The notes under the pieces were generated by a model. It was not told where the DNA came from, made no database searches, and saw only the letters and a list, made by a program, of their open reading frames with translations. Positions 45,027 through 54,255 of a stretch of 64,000 nucleotides of DNA are shown here, one piece after another. Position 1 is the stretch's first letter. Each line of letters begins with the position of its first letter. Both the position numbers and the translations under genes were made by a program. This stretch comes from an uncultured Roseburia sp. (GTDB lineage Bacteria; Bacillota; Clostridia; Lachnospirales; Lachnospiraceae): positions 1-64,000 of the forward strand of contig CANSSP010000018.1 of NCBI GenBank assembly GCA_947649645.1. The letters are read 5' to 3'.

Positions 45027-45053
45027 AAAAAGAGTGCGCCGCACTCTTTTTTT
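45025..45053. terminator. Bidirectional intrinsic terminator
   Basis: A 13-bp stem AAAAAAAGAGTGC and complement, a 3-base loop, and T-runs on both strands. It is shared by the GGDEF gene and the convergent chemotaxis receptor gene. Confidence 0.88.
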
Positions 45054-45060
45054 ATGTTTC

Positions 45061-47118
45061 TTATTCCGTTTTAAAAACAGAGATCTCCGTTTTCAGCCCA
45101 TTCATATTGTCGCCAAGATTTTCCGCCGTCCCGTTCAGATTCTCAACATTCTGCTGCAGATGTTCGACAACATTTTTTACAATTGCCGCGCTCGCCGCCG
45201 TCTGATCGATAATCAGAGAAATATTGCGCACCGCCTCAAGCGTATCCTCTCTCTCCCTGTCTGCCCGCTCCGTGCTGACCAGTATTTCCTTAAGCCCTTT
45301 AAAGAGCTCATCCATAGATTCACTCATGCTCTCAAACACACCGGTCACTTCCTCCACAGCCTCTGTCTGAAGCGCGACCATGGCGCCTGCCTGTTTTGCA
45401 TTCTCAACGCTCACTCCCGTCTGCGCGCTGATATGCTCTACGTTGTGACGGATCTCACCTGCCGCCTCCGCAGAACTGTCCGCAAGCTTGCGGATCTCCT
45501 CCGCCACGACGGCAAACCCGCGTCCCGCCTCACCGGCTCTGGCAGCCTCAATCGATGCGTTGAGCGACAGCAGATTGGTCTGCTCTGAGATATCGGTAAT
45601 CGTCGCCGCGAACTGGTTGATGATCTCGGACTCTTTTTTCAGTTCCTCAATACTCTCCTCCACCTTCGCCGTCACCGCCGTCGTCTCGCCGGCCCGTTTT
45701 CCCAGAAGCTCCACCAGACCGATTCCACGTTTTATCATCTCCTCGGAACCGGCCACCAGAGACTCAACATCCCTTGCAACCCTGCCGACTTCCTGTATTT
45801 CATCGGAAAGGGTATCTGTCTTTCTGACACATTCCTGCGCATGGACAGACTGTTGCTCCATTCCCTCATTGATTTCACTGACGGCCTGGGCGATATCCCT
45901 GGAATATTCGTGGAGAACTCCGGAGCTCTCCGTCACCTCCCCGGCAGAAATTTCCAGCTTGTCGGTTGCCTGGCTCACTTTCTGCACCAGTTTTTTATTG
46001 TTTGCAATCATATTATTGGCTGCAGACGCCAGCCCCCGAAATTCATCCCGTCCTTTAACCGCGACCTGTGTCGCCAGATTGCCTTCCGCAACCACTTTCA
46101 GACTCCCCGAGATACGCTTCATGTTCCTGCGAATGCCGGACGTAATCCACATGCCGATAAAAACGGCAATAATGCTGCAGACAATCACCCCCATCATCGT
46201 CATTTCCTTGATGGAGTCTGCCCGCCCCGTCACTATTTCCATTGGAACCAGTGCGCACAGAGACGCATTTGTCCTTTCGCTTCTGCTGTGGAAATAAAGA
46301 TACCGTCTCCCCGAAAACACAACTTCCTCGGAACCTGCTTCCGCGTCGGGACGGTAGAACGCCTGGCCGGAAAATACCATCTGATCCTCTCCGTACGCCG
46401 CCTCGTCTCCGCTCCCTGCAATAATCTCCCTGCCGTTTTCCGTGATAAAACCGACAATGCTTCCCTCTCCAAGATCAAGTTCGCTCAAAAAGTTCCGGAC
46501 AGTGTCTGTCTTTATGTCAATGACGATAACCGCCTTTCCATTCTGGGCGGGAATCTGACAGGAAAGTATGTAATCCGAACGGTCCAGACTCAGCTTTTCA
46601 TCCAGTACATCGTGATAATCCACCCATCTCTTCAGTCCCGCCTTTTCATTCGGAGCCGTGTTCATCTCCTCCATGTATTCGTCATAAAATCCGTCAGCAG
46701 TGCCGATCTTGGTGCTCATCATCTTCAGATCACTCTGCGGAATCAGATGAATATTGCTCACAAAATCATTCCCGATCTGTGAAGCAAGGATTCTGGTCCG
46801 CGTGCTGTCCGTCAGGGAACGTATTTTGGACAGATCGCCATCATACAGCTTCATAAAATATCTGGCCAGATCGGCATCCACCACATATTTTAAAGCCTCC
46901 GCTTCAATATATGAATTGCTCAGATCAATGTACTCAGACGCCATACCGACTGTCTGCTGCGTCGATTCCCGAAACGCATCGTTCATTCCCTGCGCCGCTT
47001 TCTGGTAAGATACGGCTCCAAGCAGGATCATAAACAGAATAGGCACAAGAAAGCACACAATAATTTTATTGCGAATGCCAAAAATAAGGATCCTCTTTTC
47101 TGTCTGTCTCATATTCAT
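45061..47118 (-). CDS. Methyl-accepting chemotaxis protein (dCACHE-type sensor)
   Basis: 685 residues. First span ~17-36 ([19 protein letters not shown]), a large extracytoplasmic region of about 255 residues with a dCACHE-like pattern ([20 protein letters not shown]), second span near 305-325 ([19 protein letters not shown]), HAMP and a coiled-coil signalling domain with the tip [23 protein letters not shown] at 47118 has AGGAAGAG close by; an ATG two codons later is possible. The ligand is unknown, but the sensor layout is often used for amino acids. It is convergent with the GGDEF gene. Confidence 0.92.
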   Translation of the reverse strand: MNMRQTEKRILIFGIRNKIIVCFLVPILFMILLGAVSYQKAAQGMNDAFRESTQQTVGMASEYIDLSNSYIEAEALKYVVDADLARYFMKLYDGDLSKIRSLTDSTRTRILASQIGNDFVSNIHLIPQSDLKMMSTKIGTADGFYDEYMEEMNTAPNEKAGLKRWVDYHDVLDEKLSLDRSDYILSCQIPAQNGKAVIVIDIKTDTVRNFLSELDLGEGSIVGFITENGREIIAGSGDEAAYGEDQMVFSGQAFYRPDAEAGSEEVVFSGRRYLYFHSRSERTNASLCALVPMEIVTGRADSIKEMTMMGVIVCSIIAVFIGMWITSGIRRNMKRISGSLKVVAEGNLATQVAVKGRDEFRGLASAANNMIANNKKLVQKVSQATDKLEISAGEVTESSGVLHEYSRDIAQAVSEINEGMEQQSVHAQECVRKTDTLSDEIQEVGRVARDVESLVAGSEEMIKRGIGLVELLGKRAGETTAVTAKVEESIEELKKESEIINQFAATITDISEQTNLLSLNASIEAARAGEAGRGFAVVAEEIRKLADSSAEAAGEIRHNVEHISAQTGVSVENAKQAGAMVALQTEAVEEVTGVFESMSESMDELFKGLKEILVSTERADREREDTLEAVRNISLIIDQTAASAAIVKNVVEHLQQNVENLNGTAENLGDNMNGLKTEISVFKTE

Positions 47119-47204
47119 CTCTTCCTATCTTCTATTGTAATATAACTATTATACAAGAATCTTTGGAAGATTTCTATAGGCATTTGGTAAAAACGCATAA
47201 AAAA

Positions 47205-48446
47205 TTAAATGGAAAACGACTCCACAATCTTTACTTCCCCAATACGCTTTCCCGACATTTTTGTGACTTCTACCGTAAGGCCGTCGCTCGAAAAACTCTC
47301 GCCCTCCGCCGGAATACATCCCAGCTTCTCCATGACCCAGCCGCTGACGGTGAGAACGTCAAATTCCTTCTCCATGCCAAGGTGCTCAAACACCTTCTCC
47401 ACATTTGCTTTTCCCGACACACGGTACTCCCTCTCACCAATCTTCTCAATCTCACGAACCACCTCATCATGTTCATCCCAGATTTCTCCGACCAGCTCCT
47501 CAAGAATATCTTCCAGCGTCACAATCCCCGCCGTTCCGCCATATTCATCCATAACGATGGCAATATGTAATTTTTTCTGCTGCAGCTCCTTCATCAGATC
47601 GTCAATCTTCTTATTTTTTGCCACATACAAAACCGGACGGACCGCATCGCGAATCTCAATATCCGTACCGGCAATAAAATTGTGAAAATCCTTCTGGTAC
47701 AGGATGCCCAGAATATGATCCATGTTTTCCTCGTACACCGGCAGTCTCGAATACCCTTTCTCCGCAAAGATTTCCGCAATCTGTGCCTTTGGCAGATCGA
47801 CCGGAACTCCCACGACATCCACCCGCGGCGTGATGATATCTACCGCCACAAGTTCATTAAACTCGATCGCGCTCCGTATCAGACTGCTCTCTTCTTTTCC
47901 GATACCGCCGATCGCCTCCGCCTCCTCCACAAGCGTGAGCAGCTCCTCCTCTGTTATTCCCGCATCTTCCGCCGTTTTAAATACACGGGAGAGCATCTTT
48001 TTCCATTGGCGAAACAGATAATTGAGCGGTGTAAGCACTTTGATCATCAAATGCAGTGCCGGCGCAGAAATCCTTGCAAACGCCTCCGGCGACTCTTTCG
48101 CGATGCTTTTGGGCGATACCTCCCCGAAAATCAGAATCACCACCGTTGTCAGCACCGTAGCCATACTTGCCCCGGCATCCTCCCCGAGCATTTTTACACA
48201 CAAGACTGTCGTAAGAGACGTAGCCCCGATATTCACAAGATTGTTCCCGATCAGAATGGTGGACAACAGGCTGTCATACTCCTCCACAAGGCGCAGCACA
48301 AGCGCTGACTTTTTATCACCTTTTTCCGCCATGTTTTTGACACGGATACGGTTCAGAGATGAAAATGCCGTCTCCGTTGCAGAAAAATAGGCTGACATAA
48401 CAACACAGAATAAAATAATAACGAGCGATAACATATCACTTTCCAT
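47205..48446 (-). CDS. CNNM/CorC-type hemolysin-family protein
   Basis: 413 residues. A DUF21/CNNM membrane domain of four segments (residues ~1-195; FSATETAFSSLNRIRVKNMA is characteristic), a CBS-domain pair (~205-325; ITPRVDVVGVPVD and VMDEYGGTAGIVTLEDILEELVGEI) and a C-terminal CorC/HlyC domain. The family is linked to Mg2+ or Co2+ efflux. Translation starts after AAGGAAGG with a rather long spacing. It is preceded by a 390-base leader with a short reading frame and a terminator hairpin, which suggests attenuation control. Confidence 0.92.
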   Translation of the reverse strand: MESDMLSLVIILFCVVMSAYFSATETAFSSLNRIRVKNMAEKGDKKSALVLRLVEEYDSLLSTILIGNNLVNIGATSLTTVLCVKMLGEDAGASMATVLTTVVILIFGEVSPKSIAKESPEAFARISAPALHLMIKVLTPLNYLFRQWKKMLSRVFKTAEDAGITEEELLTLVEEAEAIGGIGKEESSLIRSAIEFNELVAVDIITPRVDVVGVPVDLPKAQIAEIFAEKGYSRLPVYEENMDHILGILYQKDFHNFIAGTDIEIRDAVRPVLYVAKNKKIDDLMKELQQKKLHIAIVMDEYGGTAGIVTLEDILEELVGEIWDEHDEVVREIEKIGEREYRVSGKANVEKVFEHLGMEKEFDVLTVSGWVMEKLGCIPAEGESFSSDGLTVEVTKMSGKRIGEVKIVESFSI

Positions 48447-48485
48447 AAAACAGTAAAACCTTCCTTTTCTTTGTGTGATAAACTG

Positions 48486-48683
48486 TTACAGTTCAGAAAG
48501 TATCTGAAAAGCACAAAAAGACATAACCGCGTCTTCCCGTGAGAAGACACAGTCATGTCCTTTCATATAAATCTGCAGACAAAAATAATACTCCGTCTGC
48601 AGAAAACGCAGACTCTTCTGACAACAAAAACCTTCACGTGCAATCTGACTCTGACAAGGACCTCCGTCCGTATCGTCTGACAT
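48486..48683 (-). CDS. Possible leader peptide, Cys-rich, overlapping a terminator
   Basis: 65 codons, beginning MSDDTDGGP, with GGGGAGG 6 bases before ATG 48683. It contains six Cys and ends 39 bases before the CNNM start. A 17-bp terminator hairpin (48515-48559) and another 9-bp hairpin (48572-48603) lie inside its 3' half, which is odd for an ordinary gene and more like a leader whose translation could prevent termination. No relative is recognised. It could also be a chance open frame. Confidence 0.4.
   Translation of the reverse strand: MSDDTDGGPCQSQIAREGFCCQKSLRFLQTEYYFCLQIYMKGHDCVFSREDAVMSFCAFQILSEL
48515..48559 (-). terminator. Leader terminator before CNNM gene
   Basis: A 17-bp stem (GACATGACTGTGTCTTC with GAAGACGCGGTTATGTC, allowing four G-U pairs), a 6-base loop and five T on the minus strand. 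It precedes the CNNM gene and lies in the short leader frame. Confidence 0.72.
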
Positions 48684-48719
48684 AATAATCCTCCCCGTCA
48701 AAACGTTTCTGCGCAGACA

Positions 48720-48830
48720 CCGCGCCCGAAATGTCAGATTCCGGGCTGCGGTTCAGATTTGTGGCTCCGACACAAACCCAGGTGTAAAAGAGAAGCTATC
48801 CGGCTTTTCTTCACACTGCCTCCGAACCGT
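48720..48830 (-). promoter_or_regulatory. Structured 5' leader of unknown class
   Basis: On the minus strand CGGTTC (48824-48829) pairs with GAACCG (48749-48754), enclosing two hairpins (one with GTGT...ACAC, one TTTGTG-N7-CACAAA). A further hairpin CCCGAAA-N7-TTCGGG-like lies next to it. This multibranch fold is followed by the short frame and terminator. It does not match a riboswitch class known to me; Mg2+ or Mn2+ sensing is a guess from the CNNM gene downstream. Confidence 0.45.
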
Positions 48831-48846
48831 AATAATATTACATATA

Positions 48847-48875
48847 ATTATACCAGAATCTCCTGCACGATGCAA
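48847..48875 (-). promoter_or_regulatory. Promoter of the CNNM leader
   Basis: TTGCAT, 17-base spacer, TATAAT on the minus strand. The transcript would start about 48840, giving a leader of about 390 bases before the CNNM gene. Confidence 0.65.
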
Positions 48876-48898
48876 TATCTGATTTACCGATCCCCATT

Positions 48899-50497
48899 TC
48901 AGGAGGCGCCCAGCAGTCCGCCAATCCCCTCTTTCCGGAACACTTCCTTATAGTAACCGATTTCGTCCCTGATCAGCTCGTCAATTACACGCATTCCAAG
49001 TAACTCCACCGGCGCCTTGTCATCCGTAAGGATATACGCCCCTCCCTCATACGCAGCCAGTCCGCTGTACACCGTCCGCAGCATTTCCATCAGCTCGTCG
49101 TCTCCGGGCTCCGCCATATTCTCCTCAAACCGCAGCAGCAGCTCTGCATTTTGTGAGGCAAACAGCTCACGATTCGTAGCATACGGCACATCCACAGTAT
49201 ACACATGATCAAACACATCCGCAATCGTATCCGCCAGATACGTATTGATACTTCTCTCACCGTCCGATTTCATATTCATGTTTACCACCATCACGCCGTT
49301 TTCCGTCAGATGATCCCGCACAAGCTGAAAAAATTCCGTCGAAGACATCTGGAACGGAATTGTAATATCCTGATAGGCATCCACCATAATAACGTCGTAT
49401 TTCCGGTCCACTGCCTGCAGATAGGCTCTGCCGTCATAAGTCGTCACCTGTACACCATCCGGAAGCGCGAAATAAGTCTTCGAGAGATCCGTGATTTTCT
49501 GGTCGATCTCCACCCCTTCTACCCTCACATGCTCAAAATATTTCATGCACTGTCTGGCATAAGTTCCCGTTCCCATGCCGAGCACAAGAATATCCGCCGT
49601 ATCTCCTTCACCGACCCCCGCCATCAGAGGAGCGGCAAGCGCATAATCATAATACATTCCTGTCAGGGAATCATCTTTTGTCATAATCGACTGAACGCCG
49701 AACAATACATTTGTAGATAGAATGACACTCTCGTCCGTCTCCTTTACCTGCAGGTAATTGTAAACAGATTCTCCCTCATAGACCAGATTCGTCTCCCAGA
49801 ATGCAAATCCGGCGGAATGACCAGATACACTGCAAAACACAAAAACTGCCAGAGAGATCGCACAGGCCTTCTTTCCTGTTCCTTTCACCCAGAAATAAAC
49901 AAGTCCGAGAAGAAGAAGGATCCCGGAAAAAATCAGAAAAGTAACGCATGTACCGACTGCCGGAATCGTAACGAACGTAGGAAGAAATGTCCCGATAATA
50001 CTCCCCACCGTGTTAAACGCTCCGAGCGTTCCCACCGTCTTTCCACTGTCGTCAAGACTGTCCACCGTATATTTCGTCAGGGACGGTGTCACAGTCCCAA
50101 GCAGAAAAAGCGGAAACACAAAAATCAGCATACAGGCGCTAAACGCCGCCAGAATCAGAAAATTGGTGCTGACTGCGAGCACCAGAAGCGCAGAAACGCC
50201 AAGAATAATATATTTCCCGACAAGCGGTATCGCGGCAATCCAGACAGACGCGACGAGAAGCCGCAGATAAAGTCTGTCCGGGTCTGGATTTTTGTCCGCC
50301 TGTCTGCCGCCCCAGATATTACCCAGCGCCATCGCGATCATAATCGTACCAATAATAATCGTCCACACAATCTGTGACGAACTGAAATACGGTGCGAGCA
50401 GACGGCTCGCACCGAGTTCAACCGCCATCACAGACACCCCTGCAAAAAATTCCGTCAGATACAGATAATATTTGTGCTTTAAGAGATTTTTTTTCAT
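48899..50497 (-). CDS. Fused membrane protein with spermidine-synthase-like domain
   Basis: 532 residues. The N-terminal ~220 residues form six to seven spans (YLTEFFAGVSVMAVELGASRLLAP is the conserved start). The C-terminal 290 residues are a methyltransferase-fold spermidine-synthase-like domain with the glycine loop ILVLGMGTGTYARQCM, the acidic residue in GVEIDQ, DGRAYLQ and the IMVDAYQD motif. Many such fused proteins lack known polyamine synthase activity. Ribosome site GGAGGC. It is a single gene here with no speE/speD neighbours. Confidence 0.9.
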   Translation of the reverse strand: MKKNLLKHKYYLYLTEFFAGVSVMAVELGASRLLAPYFSSSQIVWTIIIGTIMIAMALGNIWGGRQADKNPDPDRLYLRLLVASVWIAAIPLVGKYIILGVSALLVLAVSTNFLILAAFSACMLIFVFPLFLLGTVTPSLTKYTVDSLDDSGKTVGTLGAFNTVGSIIGTFLPTFVTIPAVGTCVTFLIFSGILLLLGLVYFWVKGTGKKACAISLAVFVFCSVSGHSAGFAFWETNLVYEGESVYNYLQVKETDESVILSTNVLFGVQSIMTKDDSLTGMYYDYALAAPLMAGVGEGDTADILVLGMGTGTYARQCMKYFEHVRVEGVEIDQKITDLSKTYFALPDGVQVTTYDGRAYLQAVDRKYDVIMVDAYQDITIPFQMSSTEFFQLVRDHLTENGVMVVNMNMKSDGERSINTYLADTIADVFDHVYTVDVPYATNRELFASQNAELLLRFEENMAEPGDDELMEMLRTVYSGLAAYEGGAYILTDDKAPVELLGMRVIDELIRDEIGYYKEVFRKEGIGGLLGAS

Positions 50498-50542
50498 CGC
50501 TCTGCCTCCGGTTTTCTCAGATATGACTTAGAATATCATTTT

Positions 50543-50740
50543 TCAAACAGGATGTACAGCACATTCTTCCTGTGACGGCCGCGCTACAGATGACGCTGGT
50601 GATAAGAGCTCCTTTATCTGCCTGAGAATTTTTTCTTCCACTGAACTCCCTGGCTTTTCATGCAACTTTTCATGCAGCCTTGCCTGCAGGATTACATGCA
50701 GTTCTGCAGGCAGTTCTGCAGTAAAAAAACTGTCTTTCAT
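50543..50740 (-). CDS. Possible small hypothetical protein coupled to chbG
   Basis: 65 codons starting inside the chbG stop (TAATG). No good ribosome site of its own is seen, so it would depend on coupling. The protein is a charged helix (LHVILQARLHEKLHEKP) with a Pro/Ser tail. The DNA carries short direct repeats of TGCAGGCAGTTCTGCAG type, which may be the main cause of the open frame. Not recognised. Confidence 0.3.
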   Translation of the reverse strand: MKDSFFTAELPAELHVILQARLHEKLHEKPGSSVEEKILRQIKELLSPASSVARPSQEECAVHPV

Positions 50741-51495
50741 TAAGGAAGATCATCATAAGATACAACATGAATCTCATTTTCCTCCAGCCATCTGCGAACT
50801 GACGGGTCGGTGGCCATCGCCACTTCTCTGGTGCGCGGAACCGTAAGCGATGACGTCCGCAATATCTCATCGTCCAGATAACCCGGATGACAGACAAACA
50901 TACAGCAGCCATCCGGCCCATAATCCCCCAGCGCAGCCGTTTTCAGACTTCGGACAGGATCATAATCCGGCCTCATGCTGTCCATGTACGGATACAGCAT
51001 GGTATTGCGGAAACGAACCGGTCCGTTCACGGAAAAGGAAAGCAGCGGAAGATCATGGCGTCCGGCAACAACAGCCAGCCCTCTAAAAAAATTTTCACTT
51101 GACACGGCATGCCCTTCAAAATAATGCGGCTGTTCTCCGGTCAGCTCCACGAACCGCTGATACTGAGCCTCAATTTCCAGAATCACCTCGTCCAGAACCA
51201 CAAAGTCCTCGTCGGCCGCACGGTACGTCTTACTTGACTTAAATGTTCCGTCTTCCTGACAGAGACTTGGAATCAGACCAGGATCCGTCAGCGGTCTGCC
51301 CACGCAGATGTTGGTGTGCTGACCGCAGCAAAAAGAAACGCCTTTCAGCAGATTAAGGCCCTGGCGCGCGGCCGGCATATTCGGCATCAGACCCACAGAC
51401 TTTATAATACCCTCCCTCACCGACTTTGCAATACCATAGTTGATCGCCTCGGTCCAGCCCAGATCATCCGCGCGAATCAGAATACGTTTTGACAT
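50740..51495 (-). CDS. ChbG/HpnK (YdjC) family carbohydrate deacetylase
   Basis: 251 residues. The start RILIRADDLGWTEAINYGI carries the first Asp pair of the metal site; HTNICVGRPL gives a His, and YFEGHAVSS and MFVCHPGYLDDE give the remaining metal/catalytic His. ChbG removes the acetyl group from chitobiose 6-phosphate or similar sugars. AAGGAGG precedes the ATG. It follows the PTS EIIBC gene, suggesting the imported phosphosugar is acetylated. Confidence 0.9.
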   Translation of the reverse strand: MSKRILIRADDLGWTEAINYGIAKSVREGIIKSVGLMPNMPAARQGLNLLKGVSFCCGQHTNICVGRPLTDPGLIPSLCQEDGTFKSSKTYRAADEDFVVLDEVILEIEAQYQRFVELTGEQPHYFEGHAVSSENFFRGLAVVAGRHDLPLLSFSVNGPVRFRNTMLYPYMDSMRPDYDPVRSLKTAALGDYGPDGCCMFVCHPGYLDDEILRTSSLTVPRTREVAMATDPSVRRWLEENEIHVVSYDDLP

Positions 51496-51534
51496 AAAAA
51501 TCCTCCTTTCAATTCGTATGCCGTATTTAAATGC

Positions 51535-52938
51535 CTAACACGAGGATACAGTCAGCTCCTCTTTGCGAAATCCAATCAGATACGTTGCCACTGCCGCTGC
51601 CAGAAGCGAGAGAATACACGAAATAATGCCATTCACCAGATTTGCGTTTGACCCGCCCGTATATGCAAGCAGCGATAAAAAGTTTGTACTTGCCATCAGA
51701 TAACTTCGCACATCTGTGATCCCTGCATAGGCTCCGCCCACTGCGCCTCCGATCATAAGAGATAAGAAGCAACGGCGGAACTTAAAACACAGACCATATA
51801 ACGTCGGCTCCGTCACACCGCCCACAATCCCTGAAACAAAGAAACCGAAACTCATGGATTTATTTTCTTTATCTCTCAGCCTTAAAAATGCCCCCAGAGC
51901 CACGCCAAAGCACGCCCATGTCGCACAGGCTGCTCCCAGAATCGCGCCGCTCTGATAACCAACCTCAAAAAACTCCAGCATAAAGGGCATCATAACCACC
52001 ATATGCATACCCGTCATTACCAGAAAACTCCAGATCGCACCGATCACAGCCGTACCGATAAAACCGGTGGCTCTGCTGAATGCGGCCAGACCGCCGCCCA
52101 CCATATCACCAACGATGGTCCCTAAAGGCGCCAGAAGAAGCAGTGCCAGCGGCACACAGATGAGCATAGTGAGAAACGGCGTGAAGATCGTCGACAGTGC
52201 GTCCGGCATGATCTTTGCAATCAGCTTGTAAATCAACGCCAGTGCGGCGACACACACCACAATAGGCAGGACAGTCTGACTATAATTATTCATGATAACA
52301 GGGATCCCGAAAATGGTAAACGGCGTCTCATTTGCCACCATATCCATAAAATCCGGGGCAAGCAGGATCGCTCCCATATATGCACCCAGAAGCGGCGGAA
52401 CATTCAGCTTCTTCGCCGCATTGTATCCGATCAGTATGGGCAGGAAATAAAACCCGGCGTCATAGAGAAAATCCAGCAGAAGATACAGGTGATTTTCTGC
52501 GGTGACAACCCCCAGCAAATCCGGCCCGATCAGCGCCATCACGGCCTTAAAAAGTCCTGCTGCCATCATCACCGGAATCAAGGGCGTCATGGAGCCCGAC
52601 AGATAATTCATAATATTGCTGCCGATTTTTTTCGGTGTCAGCTTTTCCTTCGGTCCGTCAAGATTCTCGTCGACAGCATTTCTGGCGGTAAATCCACCCA
52701 TTTTACACACCTCGGCATACACCTTTGGCACATTCTGTCCAATGATAATCTGATATTGTCCTCCGGAACGGGCCACGCCCAGCACACCCGGAATTTTTTT
52801 TACCTTCTCATCCTCCGGCAGATTCTGGTCTTTCAGGCTGAAGCGCAGACGGGTCATGCAATGTGTCACCTGCATCACATTTTCCTTTCCTCCAACGGCT
52901 TCCAGCACATTTTCTGCAATCTGTTTGTCATTTGCCAT
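51535..52938 (-). CDS. PTS EIIBC component, beta-glucoside family
   Basis: 467 residues. Residues 1-85 are EIIB with the phosphorylated Cys in QVTHCMTRLRF; about ten spans follow to form EIIC (AGFYFLPILIGYNAAKKLNVPP). No EIIA domain is present at the end, so EIIA must come from another protein. It transports and phosphorylates a sugar, probably a beta-linked or acetylated disaccharide given the ChbG neighbour. Ribosome site AAGGAGGAAA. A RAT-terminator lies in the leader, so expression depends on the adjacent antiterminator. Confidence 0.92.
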   Translation of the reverse strand: MANDKQIAENVLEAVGGKENVMQVTHCMTRLRFSLKDQNLPEDEKVKKIPGVLGVARSGGQYQIIIGQNVPKVYAEVCKMGGFTARNAVDENLDGPKEKLTPKKIGSNIMNYLSGSMTPLIPVMMAAGLFKAVMALIGPDLLGVVTAENHLYLLLDFLYDAGFYFLPILIGYNAAKKLNVPPLLGAYMGAILLAPDFMDMVANETPFTIFGIPVIMNNYSQTVLPIVVCVAALALIYKLIAKIMPDALSTIFTPFLTMLICVPLALLLLAPLGTIVGDMVGGGLAAFSRATGFIGTAVIGAIWSFLVMTGMHMVVMMPFMLEFFEVGYQSGAILGAACATWACFGVALGAFLRLRDKENKSMSFGFFVSGIVGGVTEPTLYGLCFKFRRCFLSLMIGGAVGGAYAGITDVRSYLMASTNFLSLLAYTGGSNANLVNGIISCILSLLAAAVATYLIGFRKEELTVSSC

Positions 52939-52994
52939 GTCAGTTTTTCCTCCTTAAAATATATTTTTACCGCACCATTTCCGCAGCATATAAA

Positions 52995-53044
52995 CAAAAA
53001 AATAACCTTCGACACGGATGTCAGAAACCACCCGCATCAAAGGT
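52995..53044 (-). terminator. Conditional terminator in PTS leader
   Basis: On the minus strand ACCTTTGATGCGGGTG pairs with the next arm CATCCGTGTCGAAGGT in 16 consecutive pairs (some G-U), with an 8-base loop and a TTATTTTTTT tail. Its first arm overlaps the RAT element, as in BglG/LicT systems. Confidence 0.82.
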
Positions 53045-53077
53045 CAAGCCCCTGTCTGTGCAGGGAAGCAAATCCTT
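53041..53077 (-). promoter_or_regulatory. RAT antiterminator element
   Basis: GGATTTGCTTCCCTGC through GGGGCTTGACC on the minus strand, about 11 bases past the bglG-type stop. It resembles the ribonucleic antiterminator of LicT/SacY (GGAT start and GACC/ACC end) and overlaps the terminator, so binding of the neighbouring protein would stop termination before EIIBC. Confidence 0.65.
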
Positions 53078-53086
53078 CTGGCTGTT

Positions 53087-53932
53087 CTATTCAATTTCAC
53101 CGCTGCACACCCGGTTGATGTGCATAATAAGATAAAGCTGTTCTTCTTTATTCAGACGCGCCGACAACTCTCTTTCGTAATAACTACTGATTGCATCCAC
53201 ACAGGAAGCTACATCCTGGTATTCTTCTCTGATTTTGTCATAGAGCAGAAGATTATTGCTGTCAATATGCTTTTGCTCTGCCAGCCGTCTGAGCAGATAC
53301 CTGAGATGTGTGGCAAAACGGGCATAATTAAAAGTATCTCTGCGGACCCTTAATTCCATCTCCCACTCAATCATCTGTGTCGTCTGTTCCAGAATATCTT
53401 CATATCTCTGCTCTGCCGCGGCGTCTGCCCTGGCAGCAGGCGTCCTGGCAGCCGTCCGTGCATTGATAAAATGCATGGCCACTCCCTGCACCTCCCCCGA
53501 GAGAAGCCTGATATGAAACGTCCGTTCAAGTGAAGAGACAATCCGTCGGCCAATTCTGATCTCCAGAGGATAACCTGTCTCCATCTCATAGATGGAAGGC
53601 ATCGGAACAAATATTCCCCGCTTTGCACGCTCCATCGCAAAAGCCAGATGATCCGCCAGCGTCAGCACCAGATTGGAATTCGTCTCATAGGGAAGATGGT
53701 CCTGAATATCCAGCATCTGCCCGGCCGTAAACGCAAGCACTTCCGGCGGTATATCTTTAAGCAGATCCAGATAACACTCGTTGACATCATAAAAAGTTCT
53801 CTCAATTCTGCTAAGCGGAATCTCCCGGGGAGGCTTGACCGTCCCGACGCCTTTTCCAAACACAACTACTTCTTTTCCACGGCTGTCCACGCAAAGAGAA
53901 ACATTGTTGTTAATATTTCTGACGATAACCAT
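53087..53932 (-). CDS. BglG/LicT family PRD-containing transcription antiterminator
   Basis: 281 residues. The N-terminal ~55 residues are the CAT RNA-binding domain (IVRNINNNVSLCVDSRGKEVVVFGKGVG). Two PRD domains follow, each with the conserved His phosphorylated by the PTS: TLADHLAFAME in PRD1, with VAMHFINA at its end, and LRYLLRRL in PRD2, with MHINRV near the C-terminus. The PTS-controlled phosphorylation decides dimerisation and RNA binding. It is followed by a RAT and EIIBC, so it probably controls sugar-induced expression of this unit. Confidence 0.94.
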   Translation of the reverse strand: MVIVRNINNNVSLCVDSRGKEVVVFGKGVGTVKPPREIPLSRIERTFYDVNECYLDLLKDIPPEVLAFTAGQMLDIQDHLPYETNSNLVLTLADHLAFAMERAKRGIFVPMPSIYEMETGYPLEIRIGRRIVSSLERTFHIRLLSGEVQGVAMHFINARTAARTPAARADAAAEQRYEDILEQTTQMIEWEMELRVRRDTFNYARFATHLRYLLRRLAEQKHIDSNNLLLYDKIREEYQDVASCVDAISSYYERELSARLNKEEQLYLIMHINRVCSGEIE

Positions 53933-54006
53933 TCAAACAAACATCCCCCTTTTCTCTCTGGCTCCTGGTTCCTTGCCACAAACAAAAAAACGGAGTACTT
54001 TACACA

Positions 54007-54037
54007 CAAAAACATCTGCAGTAAACCTGCATCATGT
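54007..54037 (-). terminator. Terminator-like hairpin in antiterminator leader
   Basis: On the minus strand ACAT-GA-TGCAG pairs with CTGCA-G-ATGT, then a short T-run. It lies between the promoter and the antiterminator ORF and could be a second, autoregulatory target. No clear RAT was found next to it. Confidence 0.4.
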
Positions 54038-54089
54038 CTTTACGGAAAAGCCTCCTTCGAGTAGCAAACCGCTTATATTCCTTTTTTTT

Positions 54090-54118
54090 ATTTTAATATT
54101 TAATTAAAAGGATGTCAA
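54090..54118 (-). promoter_or_regulatory. Promoter of the antiterminator-PTS unit
   Basis: TTGACA, 17-base spacer, TAAAAT on the minus strand, with an AT-rich upstream region. This is the main signal in the gap 53933-54255. Confidence 0.65.
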
Positions 54119-54210
54119 CCCGCAAAAACAACCAATTTGACGGGACATAAATTATGCATAATTGCAGAATCGTCATCCAGGCCCTGCCCTCCCTTGTATC
54201 CCTTCATATC

Positions 54211-54246
54211 AAAAAACAGCCGGCTTCTGTCTAAGAAGCCGACTGT
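54211..54246 (-). terminator. Intrinsic terminator of symporter-TM2 unit
   Basis: A 12-bp stem ACAGTCGGCTTC with its complement (one G-U pair), a 7-base loop and six T on the minus strand, 9 bases past the TM2 gene. Confidence 0.85.
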
Positions 54247-54255
54247 CTTTCTGTC

